From positions 1 to 33,328 of the forward strand of contig JAGKXA010000026.1 in NCBI GenBank assembly GCA_021151615.1: 33,328 nucleotides of DNA, written 5' to 3'. The notes below the pieces were generated by a model. It worked only from the letters and a program-made list of their open reading frames with translations. It had not been told where the DNA came from and searched no databases. The position numbers were made by a program, and so were the translations under genes. Source of the DNA: Cellvibrionaceae bacterium (lineage in GTDB: Bacteria > Pseudomonadota > Gammaproteobacteria > Pseudomonadales > Cellvibrionaceae). Positions 15,931 to 25,781 of this stretch are shown piece by piece (the stretch's first letter is position 1; each line of letters opens with the position of its first letter).

Positions 15931-18288
15931 GTGAAGCGAAGCCTGATCTACGCAGCTCTTATACTTAGCAGCCAACAAGCGTTGGCCCAAATTCATGGGC
16001 ATGTTCGAGATGAACAAGGCCTGCCCATCACCAACGCAACCGTTGAAGTAGTAGGTACAAAACTCAGTACCCAAACGAATGAACTGGGTGAGTTCAACTT
16101 ACCTGCCCAGCGCGATGGCCACATAGAACTCCATGTATTCGCGCCGGATTACACCCATAAAACCTTACATCTGCACAAGGAAGACGGCCCCGTAAACCTG
16201 GTGCTGACCAGCACAACGCTGGAAATAGTGAATGTGGTAGGCCTACCGTGGCATGCGTCGAATATGGAGTCTGCCCAGCCAGTCACTGTTCTGGACGGCG
16301 ACAAGCTGCGCGATCGCCAGGCATCTACCCTGGGTGAGACGCTCAAATATGAGGTGGGGGTGCATTCGAGCTATTACGGCCCGGTTGCCAGCAGCCCGGT
16401 TATTCGCGGTCTTGAAGGCCCACGCGTATTGATCACCCAAAATGGTCTGGATGCAGGCGATGCATCACGTGTTGGCCCCGATCATGCGGTTGCCACTGAA
16501 GCATCAACCGCGCGTCAGATTGAAATACTGCGCGGCCCCGCCACATTGTTTTACGGCAGTGGTGCAATCGGGGGCGTCGTGAATATTGTGGACGACCGGG
16601 TACCTCGCGGTTTGGATACCTATGGCGAGTGGCGACTGGAGCAAGACTCCGTTGCTGATGACAAGCTGATTTCTGCAAGCGGCAATACCGCTGTTGGAAA
16701 TCTCGGTTTGCACCTCGATGGATTCTGGCGCGATGCCGGCAACTACAAAATCCCCGGTACTGCTGAAATTGAAACCGCAGAAGAACATGCGGAAGAAGAT
16801 CACGAACACGATCATAGCGGGCGTCTTGCCAATTCCTTTACGGAAGCGCAGGGCGCTAATATCGGCAGCAGCTTTATTATGGATGAAGGTTTCGTTGGTC
16901 TTTCCTACGGCCACCTTGAACGCCAATACGGTATTCCCGGTCATAGCCACGGCGATACAGAAGAAAGTGTTTACGCCGATTTAAAGCAAGATCGCGTGCA
17001 ACTGATCAGCGAACTCACACTGGATCACGATTTTTTTAGCGCAACCAATACCCGCTTTGGTTTTACCGATTACGAACACAGCGAAATTGAAAATGGCACA
17101 ATTGGAACCACCTTCCGCAATGAAACCGCAGAAGCGCGCTGGGAATTATTTCATCATCCAATTGCGGAATGGCGTGGCGCCCTAAGCTTTCACTACAAAC
17201 ACAATGATTTTGAAGCAATTGGCGATGAAGCTTTCACACCGCCCAGCAAAACCAGCACCCTGGCATTGGGTTTAATGGAAGAACGTCACTTTGGCGACCT
17301 ACTAGTGCAATTGGGTGCGCGCGTTGAGCAGGTAAAAATTTCCGCCAACAATTTGCAACTGGATTTAAACGATCACAGCCACACAGACGAAGGCCATGAT
17401 CAGACCGAATTTGTTCGTGTATTCGATTTTGATCACGAATCCACCCCTTTCAGTGCATCCGCTGGTGCAGTGTGGGATTTCACTCCCGGCTACAACATAG
17501 GTTTCTCATACACCCACGCCGAGCGCACGCCTTCAGCTGCAGAACTGCTTGCCTTTGGCCCGCATCTAGGCTCAGGGTTATATGAGGTAGGTGCAATTAT
17601 CGAATTACATGAAGAAACAAATGGTGAGTTCCATTTTGATTTAGCCAGCACTGACCTTGAGTTGGAAACCTCCAACAATCTGGATTTATCGCTACGCAAA
17701 TTTGAAGGCGATCTTGGCTTTATCCTTAACGCGTTTTACAACCAAATCGATAACTATTATTACCTCTCTGAAACCAATGCCGTTTATGAAGCAGAACATA
17801 ATCACGAATCTACAGACGAGCATAAACACGAAGAAGTCACTGAATTGCCGGTATTTATTTACCAGGCACGCGATGCTGAACTCTACGGTTTTGAAAGCGA
17901 AATTATTTGGCAAGCCACCAGCGCCTTAAAACTGAGCTTCACCAGCGATTACACGCGCGCATCGCTTAACAATAATGGTGGAGACTTACCCCGTATACCA
18001 CCGCTGCGTGTTGGCGCACGTGCTGAATATGAAATAGGAGGCTGGCGCGCCGAGTTAAGCGGCCAACATTATTTCGAACAGGACAAAATTGCCGTACTCG
18101 AAACTACAACTGATTCATATACCCTCGTCGATGCACAAATCAGTTATGCATTTAGCGATACCTTAAAAATTTATCTAAAGGGCAACAACCTCACGAATGA
18201 ATACGCGCGCGTTCACGCGTCATTCCTCAAAGATAAAGCCCCCCTGCCCGCCCGCAGTTACGCACTTGGCATTAGTGGCAATTTCTAA
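15931..18288 (+). CDS. His-rich TonB-dependent receptor, probable zinc uptake (ZnuD-like)
   Basis: An outer-membrane TonB-dependent transporter of 785 aa. A signal peptide (to about ALAQ, residue 20) is followed by a small carboxypeptidase-regulatory-like beta domain (about 21-95), then the plug (VTVLDGDKLRDRQASTLGE, SSPVIRGLEGPRVLI, RQIEILRGPATLFYGSGAIGG) and a 22-strand-type barrel ending in GISGNF. Four His/Asp/Glu clusters interrupt the barrel: around residues 282-295 (EEDHEHDHS), 334-342 (GHSHGD), 476-490 and 620-638 (HNHESTDEHKHEE). Such extracellular His loops are the hallmark of ZnuD-type zinc receptors. Nickel or cobalt is the main alternative. The start is GTG at 15931 with GAGGT 6 bases before it. 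It forms an operon with the next gene, 23 bp downstream, under a Zur-like palindrome. Confidence 0.88.
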   Translation: MKRSLIYAALILSSQQALAQIHGHVRDEQGLPITNATVEVVGTKLSTQTNELGEFNLPAQRDGHIELHVFAPDYTHKTLHLHKEDGPVNLVLTSTTLEIVNVVGLPWHASNMESAQPVTVLDGDKLRDRQASTLGETLKYEVGVHSSYYGPVASSPVIRGLEGPRVLITQNGLDAGDASRVGPDHAVATEASTARQIEILRGPATLFYGSGAIGGVVNIVDDRVPRGLDTYGEWRLEQDSVADDKLISASGNTAVGNLGLHLDGFWRDAGNYKIPGTAEIETAEEHAEEDHEHDHSGRLANSFTEAQGANIGSSFIMDEGFVGLSYGHLERQYGIPGHSHGDTEESVYADLKQDRVQLISELTLDHDFFSATNTRFGFTDYEHSEIENGTIGTTFRNETAEARWELFHHPIAEWRGALSFHYKHNDFEAIGDEAFTPPSKTSTLALGLMEERHFGDLLVQLGARVEQVKISANNLQLDLNDHSHTDEGHDQTEFVRVFDFDHESTPFSASAGAVWDFTPGYNIGFSYTHAERTPSAAELLAFGPHLGSGLYEVGAIIELHEETNGEFHFDLASTDLELETSNNLDLSLRKFEGDLGFILNAFYNQIDNYYYLSETNAVYEAEHNHESTDEHKHEEVTELPVFIYQARDAELYGFESEIIWQATSALKLSFTSDYTRASLNNNGGDLPRIPPLRVGARAEYEIGGWRAELSGQHYFEQDKIAVLETTTDSYTLVDAQISYAFSDTLKIYLKGNNLTNEYARVHASFLKDKAPLPARSYALGISGNF

Positions 18289-18311
18289 GGTTCTTAATAC
18301 AAAAGGTATTG

Positions 18312-19646
18312 ATGATGTTACGAATGATATTGAACAACCCGACAAAATTAAATTCCTGGATACTCGCAGTGGTAATTCCAGCTGCTTTGACGGCTTGTGG
18401 CGGTGGCGATACAAAAATTGTTGAGCGCGACCCAATCCCCATCGAAGATGATCACGGTCATGACAACGAATCATTAACACAAGGTCGTTTACTGGTTGCC
18501 ACTAAAGATCAACCCAAAGTCAGCATTTGGGATATCAAAAAGGCAGAGCTACTGGAAGAATACACACTCACCGAACCGGCAAGTGCAGTTTACGCCAGCC
18601 CGAGTTATCGCTACGGTTTTGTAATTCAACGAACCGCTAATCGCGTAAATGTTATAGACAGCGGTTTATCGCAACAGGATCACGGCGATCATAAAGACGA
18701 TATTATTGAAGCACCGCGCTGGTTGGCATTTGCTACCGACAAAACTCGCCCAACGCATTTCACTGGCACAGATACACAATCGGTTATTTTTTACGATGGC
18801 AATGGCGATACCAATACTCCCGCACAAGTCGGCGTATTTACGGAAGCCGATATTAAAAACAATACACCAGGCACCAGACTTGAATACACCACGCATATGC
18901 ACGGTGCTGCACAAGCACGCGGTGATTATTTGATTTCCACTATTCGCGACCCGCTAACCACCAGTACCCTGCCCGATAAAGTTGGCCTGTACAAAGCCAG
19001 CAATGGTTTTTATAGCGAGCAACAAGTATTTACTGACACTTGCCCGGGATTGCATGGCAGCGCACAACATAAAACACAAGTCGTTTTTGGTTGTACTGAT
19101 GGTGTGTTAGTTGTTACGCAAAGCGGTGATAATTTCAGCGCAAGCAAAATTGCTAACCCCTTAACCATAACGGGTACTGCTCGCATAGGCACAGTGCTAG
19201 GTACTGAACACAATGCAGAATTCGTGGGCATCGCCTCTGGACAATTCTTTTCCATTAACACTGCAACCGGAGTTATAACGCCGATTAGTTGGTTAGCTTC
19301 AGAAGTTACTGACACAACAGCGCTGGCCTACGGATTTGCCGATGAGGGCGAGTTATTTGTGATTCTGGATAGCAAAGGCTGGTTGACACTGTTAAACACT
19401 AACAACTGGAGCATTAGCACTCGCATTCAGGTAATTACGAGCAACCTCAGTGCGCTACCCACCGGCAGCCGATTGGAATTGGCATTAACACCCGGACATA
19501 AAGTTTATGTCAGCGACCCCATAGCCAATCAGATAAAAGAAATTGATTTGGACGAAGCAAAAGTTACCGGAAGCCTGCAGCTCACAGGCACACCTGCAAA
19601 AATTGTGTGGCTAGGTATTCCAGAACCCGCTGGTAATAACCACTAA
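18312..19646 (+). CDS. aztD: AztD-like zinc-binding beta-propeller lipoprotein
   Basis: A periplasmic lipoprotein of 444 aa. The signal peptide ends in the lipobox LTAC, followed by GGGD. The body is repetitive with blade-like units such as GRLLVATKDQPKVSIWDI, RTANRVNVIDSG and NNWSISTRI, pointing to a beta-propeller. Metal-type residues are DDHGHD near the mature N-terminus (about 47-52), QQDHGDHKDD at about 119-128 and THMHG further on. This arrangement resembles AztD, the zinc metallochaperone first described in Paracoccus beside a zinc ABC transporter. Here the partner is an outer-membrane receptor instead. It could take zinc from the receptor and hand it on, or buffer it. ATG 18312 is preceded by AAAAGG; the frame also permits TTG 18309 or ATG 18315. 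Function by family and context. Confidence 0.75.
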   Translation: MMLRMILNNPTKLNSWILAVVIPAALTACGGGDTKIVERDPIPIEDDHGHDNESLTQGRLLVATKDQPKVSIWDIKKAELLEEYTLTEPASAVYASPSYRYGFVIQRTANRVNVIDSGLSQQDHGDHKDDIIEAPRWLAFATDKTRPTHFTGTDTQSVIFYDGNGDTNTPAQVGVFTEADIKNNTPGTRLEYTTHMHGAAQARGDYLISTIRDPLTTSTLPDKVGLYKASNGFYSEQQVFTDTCPGLHGSAQHKTQVVFGCTDGVLVVTQSGDNFSASKIANPLTITGTARIGTVLGTEHNAEFVGIASGQFFSINTATGVITPISWLASEVTDTTALAYGFADEGELFVILDSKGWLTLLNTNNWSISTRIQVITSNLSALPTGSRLELALTPGHKVYVSDPIANQIKEIDLDEAKVTGSLQLTGTPAKIVWLGIPEPAGNNH

Positions 19647-19654
19647 GTACATTA

Positions 19655-19688
19655 ATTAAAAGCGCCGCCAATAAGAGCGGCGCTTTAA
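19655..19688. terminator. Bidirectional terminator after the zinc-type operon
   Basis: A strong inverted repeat (AAAGCGCCGC / GCGGCGCTTT, 6-base loop) flanked by TTAA on both sides lies between the convergent aztD-like and subtilase genes. AT-rich flanks on both sides fit termination in both directions, though the T runs are short. Confidence 0.75.
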
Positions 19689-19702
19689 TCCAATGGGAGA
19701 GG

Positions 19703-22700
19703 TTATCGGTACTGAGCGAAACGTCCAAACATAAGCCCGGTTAACAGCAGTAATAACCAGGCACTACCATTTCCCCCACCGCCACCGGAACCTCCCCCCG
19801 AATTCCCGCCACTGTTTCCTGTACCCGAGGCTGAGCTAGAAGAAGCGCCTTGTGGTTTGGGATCAATAGTCAGCTGCTGACTGGCGGTTTTCGCGTTTCC
19901 GGATTTATCCGTCGCGGTCCAGATTATCGTATGACTACCTACTGCGAATGGCCCCTTGTTACTTGCACTGGCCACAATAGCGCCATCCACAAGATCCACT
20001 GCCGTTGCTTCACCCAACGCCACACTGGTTAGCGTGGATACCGCTGTCATTCGAATGTCCGCCGGTACTGTCAAACTCGGCGGGGTGGAATCGCGAATAG
20101 TCAGTAGCTGTAAAGCTTCTGAAATTTTCCCGATGGCATTTTTTGCCTGCCAACGGATTTGGTGCGTACCCAGCGCGTAAGGACCCAGATCCGTTGTTGA
20201 TGCAATTACCGTTTGGCCGCTGCTGTCTTTGGCGGTTACAGGTGATAGCGTAAATGTGGTCATTGGGCCGGTGGCTTCTACCGTTACCGCGGGTAGCGGT
20301 TCGAACACTGGCGCAGGCTCCGAATTATTGCCAATTAGTGCAACAGCATTCAGCGTTTGCACCAGCTTAACGCCTTCATTATTTACAAGCGTAATGCGCA
20401 ACGACAATAGTTGTTCACCAAACACGTCTGGCAAGCGCGCAACTATCTGGCCATTCTGAACAGTAATCGGCAATTCCGACCACCTTACACTTGCCGACGG
20501 AATTTCCGTAACCGCTTTTCCTAGTGCGTATTCAATTTTTACAGTTTTGGGCAATCCGGATTTCGAGCGGGGATCATCCCTCGCCTGCAGTTGCAAAGTA
20601 ATATTGTTACCCGTCAACAGGCGCGACAGTTTTCCATCGCTGAACAGCGCAAGTTGTATCATAAGCGGTGAGTCAAGCGATTCGCTCGCCTTTTCTGCAG
20701 CTGCCCGATCCATTTCCACCGCGAAGCTGGAGGTGTATGTCTCGCCGCGGAAGCGAGTGGGAAAATCAAATTCCCAACGCTGATTGGCACAGAGATCAAA
20801 TTTTAAATCCGGATTAAAATCGCTCACATGGGTAATACCAGATTCAAGCAGAGTTTGGTTACATAATGCTCGATAATTAACAGCTTCAAAAAATATGTTT
20901 TGCTGTGAGTCACGGAGTACTCCAAAACCGAAACTGAAGTTATTCACATCAAGAATATTCAATTTCTTCCAAGTGCGACTGTAGCTCAAACTGCCTGCAA
21001 AAAAATAACCGCTATCGTCAACTACCATTTCGCGCGTATCGCTCTGATATAAACGATCCTCCAGGAAGCTCGTACCAGCGTCTCGCATCTTGGTAAATGA
21101 CGAGGGGCTTTCAAACGCTATTGGGCCCGTAGAAAATACTTGCCCTGACCATTCTTGGGGGTCCGTTGAGCGTGCCGTATTAAAACTGAAAACCGGAAAT
21201 CTATCGCCTTGGACGAAGGTAGATTGTTGGCTGTAAATATTGAAGTTAAACGGTGCGTAATAAGTGTCCAGGCTGGTCGCTATATTCCAAGAGGCCAGAT
21301 CTGGAGCGGACAAGGATTGCAGCTGTTTCAGCGCTGTTTCCGTGGTAACTCCGCGTCTCAAACGGAAAGAATCTGCATAATGGAGTGTCATCCCCGCTGA
21401 CGTACGTGCGTCAAAATCCAGCGTTTGATCAGCGTTAATCCCCTGTAAAAATTGCTTTTGCAAAAAGTAATAATCAACGTTAGTCGTCGTCGACTCCTTG
21501 TCCTTAAATAAAATGGAGGTATTTACCTTTATTTTCTCCGACGAGCGAGAAAATTTGAAAAGCAACCCGTTGGAGTTGGGAATTGACATAGATTGAATAA
21601 TCCGGGAGCCTTCGCGCGCCCAGGATAAGTCGCTCACCGAACTATACAAGCGTGAAGGCGCAATGGGATTTCCTCGGGGATCAATCACTTGCCCAAGCCT
21701 AATCTCATATATTGCCGATTCAGGAGAAATGGCTACGCTTGTTTCCTTTTCCAACTGGATATCTTCGGTAAAAACCATTGTTTGGCTGGAAGAGCAACCC
21801 TCTTCAAAAAACGCGGTAACTAAGTGATAACTTCCCGGCCGGAGATAAATTGCCTCTGGCACAGGCAAGTTGTCTTGTAGAGACCTGTCGCACTCGTAAA
21901 GAGACCAATCAAAGCTGCTCCCGTCATCCTTTGCCAACAACACGGAATAAGGTTGCCCGCCCCATTTAATGTTCAGCAATGCCGCCTTTGAAAACACCAG
22001 CGGCAAATTTATGCTCTGCCCATTAACATGCAAGTTACTATTTACGCGGTGATGTAAAGATTTTGACTCTGCGAAAGGTAAGGTCGCAGTGTCTGCATTA
22101 AATTGGACGGAAAGAGTAGCGGTACTACCGGGAGTTAAACTTAGGCTCGACGGCACAGTGACAGTGGCACCGGGAGGTAAATCAGTGGGAGCAGAAAAAG
22201 TGATGGTCTGGGTAATATTACCAATGTTTTTCACTCGAAAGCCAAGATCACGCGAAAATTGTGGTTGCTGCAAATCAATTCGCCCGGCAGATTGCAAGCG
22301 CGGTGACACAAGCAGTTTGGTATTAATTGCCGCCTTTAATTTCATCGCTCCAGCGCCATGGACGAAAACATCTCCGCCCAAATCATAAGCACTCGAAATT
22401 AATAAATCTTTTATTTCAGCAGCAGTCAATTGCGGATAATACTGTTTTAACAATGCAGCTCCACCTGCGACATGCGGTGTAGCCATACTGGTACCACTTT
22501 TGACCGAATAACCAGCGCCCGGTGTCGTAGAGTTAATGTCCACCCCCGGCGCAACGATTTCGGGTTTAACATAATTTCCCCCAGCGATAGGTCCGCGCGA
22601 GCTAAAGCCAGCAACAAAACCCATAGCATCGGTAGCACCGACGGTTAGCACATGCTCCGCATTACCCGGCATGCCAATCGTTGAATAATCACTCCCCGAA

Positions 22701-23785
22701 TTACCTGCAGCTACGACCACTAAAGTTCCCGCCTGCATAGCATTATCAGCCGCCTCCGATAATGGTGAATCCGGGCCACCTGTTCCCCCCAAACTCATAT
22801 TCACAATATCGATTTGGTCTTGCGTGGCAGGGTCGCCATCGGGATCTACGGCTTTTTCCAGCGCGGCAATAATTCCGCTATTGGAACCATAACCGGAATC
22901 GCTCAACACCTTATAAGCATAGAGTTGTGCATCCGGTGCTACACCGCGCAGTCTTCCATTAGCAGCGACTATGCCTGCCACGTGGGTACCATGACCATGT
23001 TTGTCCATAAAATTGGTTGGGTCTTCACCGCTCACAAAGTTATAACCAGCAACAACTTTGCAGTTGGTGCCCACACAACCGCCCAAATCCGGATGAGTGT
23101 AATCAATACCGGTATCCAAAATGGCGACCGTAATACCACGGCCAGTGATGCTATTCCCCGCTACGTCACGCATCGCCCAGAGCTCTGGAGCTTCTGTCAC
23201 GGGTACACTTTTATCGAGCAGCGCAGAGATTTCGCTATCGGCATACACTTCGGCCACCTGTGGTAATGCACGAATCTCCGCGAGGGAATCTGCAGATACC
23301 GTGACATTCAGCGTATTCGTCAAATCAACAAAGTGATTGTGGACTTGTTGAAGATATTTTTTATTGCGCAGTGCATCCACTAGCTGCGCCTGTGTTTTTT
23401 GCAAAACCTGGCGATAATTTCGTGTAGTTTTGGACAACGCCTGCTGTTCAGCACGCGATAATTTTCCCGTTGCCTTTAACTGCATTCGCTGCTGTTTTAC
23501 ATAAGGTTGGGTAGCCGGGGATTTCAACCGGATCAATACCCGTTGCGATTGTGCCGCAAGCGCCTGTGTATGTACCTGAGGTTGCGAGCCATTGGGAAGA
23601 CTCACTACAGACACAGCGCCGCCTGCTGAAACATGCTGACTAACCTGAGTCTGAGTGCCCGTTAATGTTTCCCGGAGCTGTGTCACGTGTAAACCTTGAT
23701 CACCTGTATCCGTAGGTGCTACCGCATTTGCACAGGTTACTCCACAAACACTTAATGCCAGAAAAAAAACAATACCTTTGTACAT
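19703..23785 (-). CDS. Secreted subtilisin-like (S8) serine protease with HYR repeats and GlyGly-CTERM tail
   Basis: A large exported protease of 1360 aa. It has a signal peptide (to about residue 22) and an I9-type propeptide (about 80-190). The S8 catalytic domain (about 200-480) has Asp224 in ILDTGID, His265 in HGHGTHVAG, oxyanion Asn361 in AAGNSG and Ser433 in GTSMATPH. A PA-like or Fn3-like middle part without recognisable motifs follows. Two HYR-type beta repeats lie near 1140-1310, each ending in the pattern GxHxIxWxAxxxxG. The C-terminus is a Gly/Ser-rich linker, a Leu-rich helix (AWLLLLLTGLMFG) and a final Arg: a GlyGly-CTERM sorting signal, usually cut by a rhombosortase after type II secretion. 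All triad residues are present. GGAG lies 5 bases before ATG. It follows ggt by 66 bp with no clear terminator, so co-transcription is possible. Confidence 0.93.
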   Translation of the reverse strand: MYKGIVFFLALSVCGVTCANAVAPTDTGDQGLHVTQLRETLTGTQTQVSQHVSAGGAVSVVSLPNGSQPQVHTQALAAQSQRVLIRLKSPATQPYVKQQRMQLKATGKLSRAEQQALSKTTRNYRQVLQKTQAQLVDALRNKKYLQQVHNHFVDLTNTLNVTVSADSLAEIRALPQVAEVYADSEISALLDKSVPVTEAPELWAMRDVAGNSITGRGITVAILDTGIDYTHPDLGGCVGTNCKVVAGYNFVSGEDPTNFMDKHGHGTHVAGIVAANGRLRGVAPDAQLYAYKVLSDSGYGSNSGIIAALEKAVDPDGDPATQDQIDIVNMSLGGTGGPDSPLSEAADNAMQAGTLVVVAAGNSGSDYSTIGMPGNAEHVLTVGATDAMGFVAGFSSRGPIAGGNYVKPEIVAPGVDINSTTPGAGYSVKSGTSMATPHVAGGAALLKQYYPQLTAAEIKDLLISSAYDLGGDVFVHGAGAMKLKAAINTKLLVSPRLQSAGRIDLQQPQFSRDLGFRVKNIGNITQTITFSAPTDLPPGATVTVPSSLSLTPGSTATLSVQFNADTATLPFAESKSLHHRVNSNLHVNGQSINLPLVFSKAALLNIKWGGQPYSVLLAKDDGSSFDWSLYECDRSLQDNLPVPEAIYLRPGSYHLVTAFFEEGCSSSQTMVFTEDIQLEKETSVAISPESAIYEIRLGQVIDPRGNPIAPSRLYSSVSDLSWAREGSRIIQSMSIPNSNGLLFKFSRSSEKIKVNTSILFKDKESTTTNVDYYFLQKQFLQGINADQTLDFDARTSAGMTLHYADSFRLRRGVTTETALKQLQSLSAPDLASWNIATSLDTYYAPFNFNIYSQQSTFVQGDRFPVFSFNTARSTDPQEWSGQVFSTGPIAFESPSSFTKMRDAGTSFLEDRLYQSDTREMVVDDSGYFFAGSLSYSRTWKKLNILDVNNFSFGFGVLRDSQQNIFFEAVNYRALCNQTLLESGITHVSDFNPDLKFDLCANQRWEFDFPTRFRGETYTSSFAVEMDRAAAEKASESLDSPLMIQLALFSDGKLSRLLTGNNITLQLQARDDPRSKSGLPKTVKIEYALGKAVTEIPSASVRWSELPITVQNGQIVARLPDVFGEQLLSLRITLVNNEGVKLVQTLNAVALIGNNSEPAPVFEPLPAVTVEATGPMTTFTLSPVTAKDSSGQTVIASTTDLGPYALGTHQIRWQAKNAIGKISEALQLLTIRDSTPPSLTVPADIRMTAVSTLTSVALGEATAVDLVDGAIVASASNKGPFAVGSHTIIWTATDKSGNAKTASQQLTIDPKPQGASSSSASGTGNSGGNSGGGSGGGGGNGSAWLLLLLTGLMFGRFAQYR

Positions 23786-23851
23786 ATCAACTCCATGAGT
23801 TTTATTATTTAATCTCTACGATAAGCTAACTTTTCTCGAGTCAGACTGAAT

Positions 23852-25543
23852 CTATTTCATTACCCGCGGCTCAGCCGCTGGCACCAGTTTTCCATCGCGC
23901 AGTTGGATAATTTGCGAAGCACCTATGCTCGGCCACACACTGATATTATGTCCTTTTTGTTTCAAAGACTGACGCACCATGTCCGGCATAGCGGCTTCAA
24001 CAAATAATAAATCCGGGCTCCACTGTTCGTGAATGCGCGGCTGCTTAATCGCTTCTTCCGCTGGCATTTTATATTCAAGGGTATACAACAAATTTTGTAC
24101 CACCTGTGAAATGATCGTTGGCCCACCGGCTGCTCCCAGAGTCATTACCGGTTGATTGTCTTTAAAGACAATAGTCGGACTCATACTGGATAGCGGACGC
24201 TTTTTTGCAACGATGGCGTTGGCATCCGAGCCAACCAAACCAAAGGCATTGGCGGCACCCACTTGCGCCGAAAAATCATCCATTTGGTTATTCATCACCA
24301 CGCCTGTGCCAGGAATAACCACCTTGCTACCAAAACTGGTGTTCACAGTTGATGTGATAGCTACCCAATTACCATCCAAATCGGCAGTAGCAATATGTGT
24401 GGTGTGTTTATTCATTAAATGGGGAATATCAACTTCCGGATCACCGTGCACCACATTGTTGGCAACGTGATTCAGATTGATTTTTTGCGCGATAGTTTTT
24501 GCATAAGCCTTGTCAGTTAATGACGCAGGCACCTTGGTAAAATCAGAATCACCCAGCCAATGCGCGCGATCCGCAAACGCAAACTTCATTGCCTCTGCGA
24601 CCAGATGATAGCGCTCGGAAGTTGTCGTCTTTTGTAAATCAAAATTTTCCAGAATATTTAAAATTTGCGCTACGTGGGTACCACCTGAACTGGGTGGCGG
24701 AAAACCATAGAGCGTGTAACCGGCAAATTGTGACACCACCGGCTGACGCAATTTCACCTGATAATTGGCAAAATCATCGCGGGTAATTAGTCCACCATTT
24801 TTTTTCATCCACTCTGCGGTTTTATTCGCGAAGTCACCGCGATAAAAATAATCCGGCCCCAGTTTCGCCAACTGGCGATAGGTATTCGCCAGGTCTGGAT
24901 TTTTGATACGCGTATTTACGCTAAAAGGTTGACCAGATTCATCCAGATAAATAGCCGCCGTTGCGGGAAATTTTTTAATATCAGGCGCGGTAGCCGCGCT
25001 GCGCTCAGCGACAACGGGTGATACCACAAAGCCTTGTTCGGCCAATTCTGCCGCCGGCAAAATCACCTCGGCAAAGTGTAATTTGCCTCCTTCACGCTGC
25101 AATTGGTGCAACGCCATTACCGAGCCGGGAACACCAATTGCTAACGCACCTGTACGGCTTAATTCAGGATTCGCCTTACCGTTTTGCAGGAACATATCGC
25201 GCTGCGCTGCCGCCGGGGCCATCTCACGCCCGTCAATTGCCAGAATGCGCCCATCCGCCAGGCGAACCAGGACAAAGCAACCACCACCAATACCCGAGTT
25301 GTGCGGGTCAACCACACCCAGCGCAAAGGCAATCGCAATCGCTGCATCCACCGCATTGCCACCACGTTTGACCACATCCATAGCAATACGGGTTGCATCC
25401 GGATTTACGCTGGCAGCGGCAACCTTGCCGTTACTGGAAACCTGCGCGTAACCCAGGGCATCCTGCGCATAATCACGCGATTGGGGTTCCGCTCGTAATC
25501 CGACAGAGAGCAAACATAACAACAAAAAAAATTTCTCTCTCAT
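23852..25543 (-). CDS. ggt: Gamma-glutamyltransferase (glutathione hydrolase)
   Basis: A periplasmic N-terminal-nucleophile hydrolase that removes the gamma-glutamyl group of glutathione and related peptides, passing it to water or an amino acid. The 563-aa precursor has a signal peptide (to about residue 18). The family markers are ASVNPDATRIAMDVVKRGGNAVDAA, NSGIGGGCF, RE in AIDGREMAP (substrate carboxylate binding) and the self-cleavage site before Thr381 in KHTTHIATAD, which splits the chain into large and small subunits. The small subunit carries NNQMDDFS and TLGAAGGPTI. The start has only a weak ribosome site. Located 66 bp upstream of the subtilase gene on the same strand, consistent with a peptide-scavenging unit. 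Confidence 0.96.
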   Translation of the reverse strand: MREKFFLLLCLLSVGLRAEPQSRDYAQDALGYAQVSSNGKVAAASVNPDATRIAMDVVKRGGNAVDAAIAIAFALGVVDPHNSGIGGGCFVLVRLADGRILAIDGREMAPAAAQRDMFLQNGKANPELSRTGALAIGVPGSVMALHQLQREGGKLHFAEVILPAAELAEQGFVVSPVVAERSAATAPDIKKFPATAAIYLDESGQPFSVNTRIKNPDLANTYRQLAKLGPDYFYRGDFANKTAEWMKKNGGLITRDDFANYQVKLRQPVVSQFAGYTLYGFPPPSSGGTHVAQILNILENFDLQKTTTSERYHLVAEAMKFAFADRAHWLGDSDFTKVPASLTDKAYAKTIAQKINLNHVANNVVHGDPEVDIPHLMNKHTTHIATADLDGNWVAITSTVNTSFGSKVVIPGTGVVMNNQMDDFSAQVGAANAFGLVGSDANAIVAKKRPLSSMSPTIVFKDNQPVMTLGAAGGPTIISQVVQNLLYTLEYKMPAEEAIKQPRIHEQWSPDLLFVEAAMPDMVRQSLKQKGHNISVWPSIGASQIIQLRDGKLVPAAEPRVMK

Positions 25544-25781
25544 GTAAACACCATCTTTACGACCAATATTTAACAGAATTTCAACCTAACCCGACTTTAC
25601 GAGTCTACTCATTAGATTATGCATGGTAGCAACAATCAACAACACAGATTCAAACCGTTTATTGCAATAGGATTCGAAACCTATCGTCGGTATAATAAAC
25701 TGACAGCAATACAAGACCAACTGATTTACAAGGGTAGCTAAAATCCGGGTTCCCCAATTCACACTAATCCAAGGAATAAAC

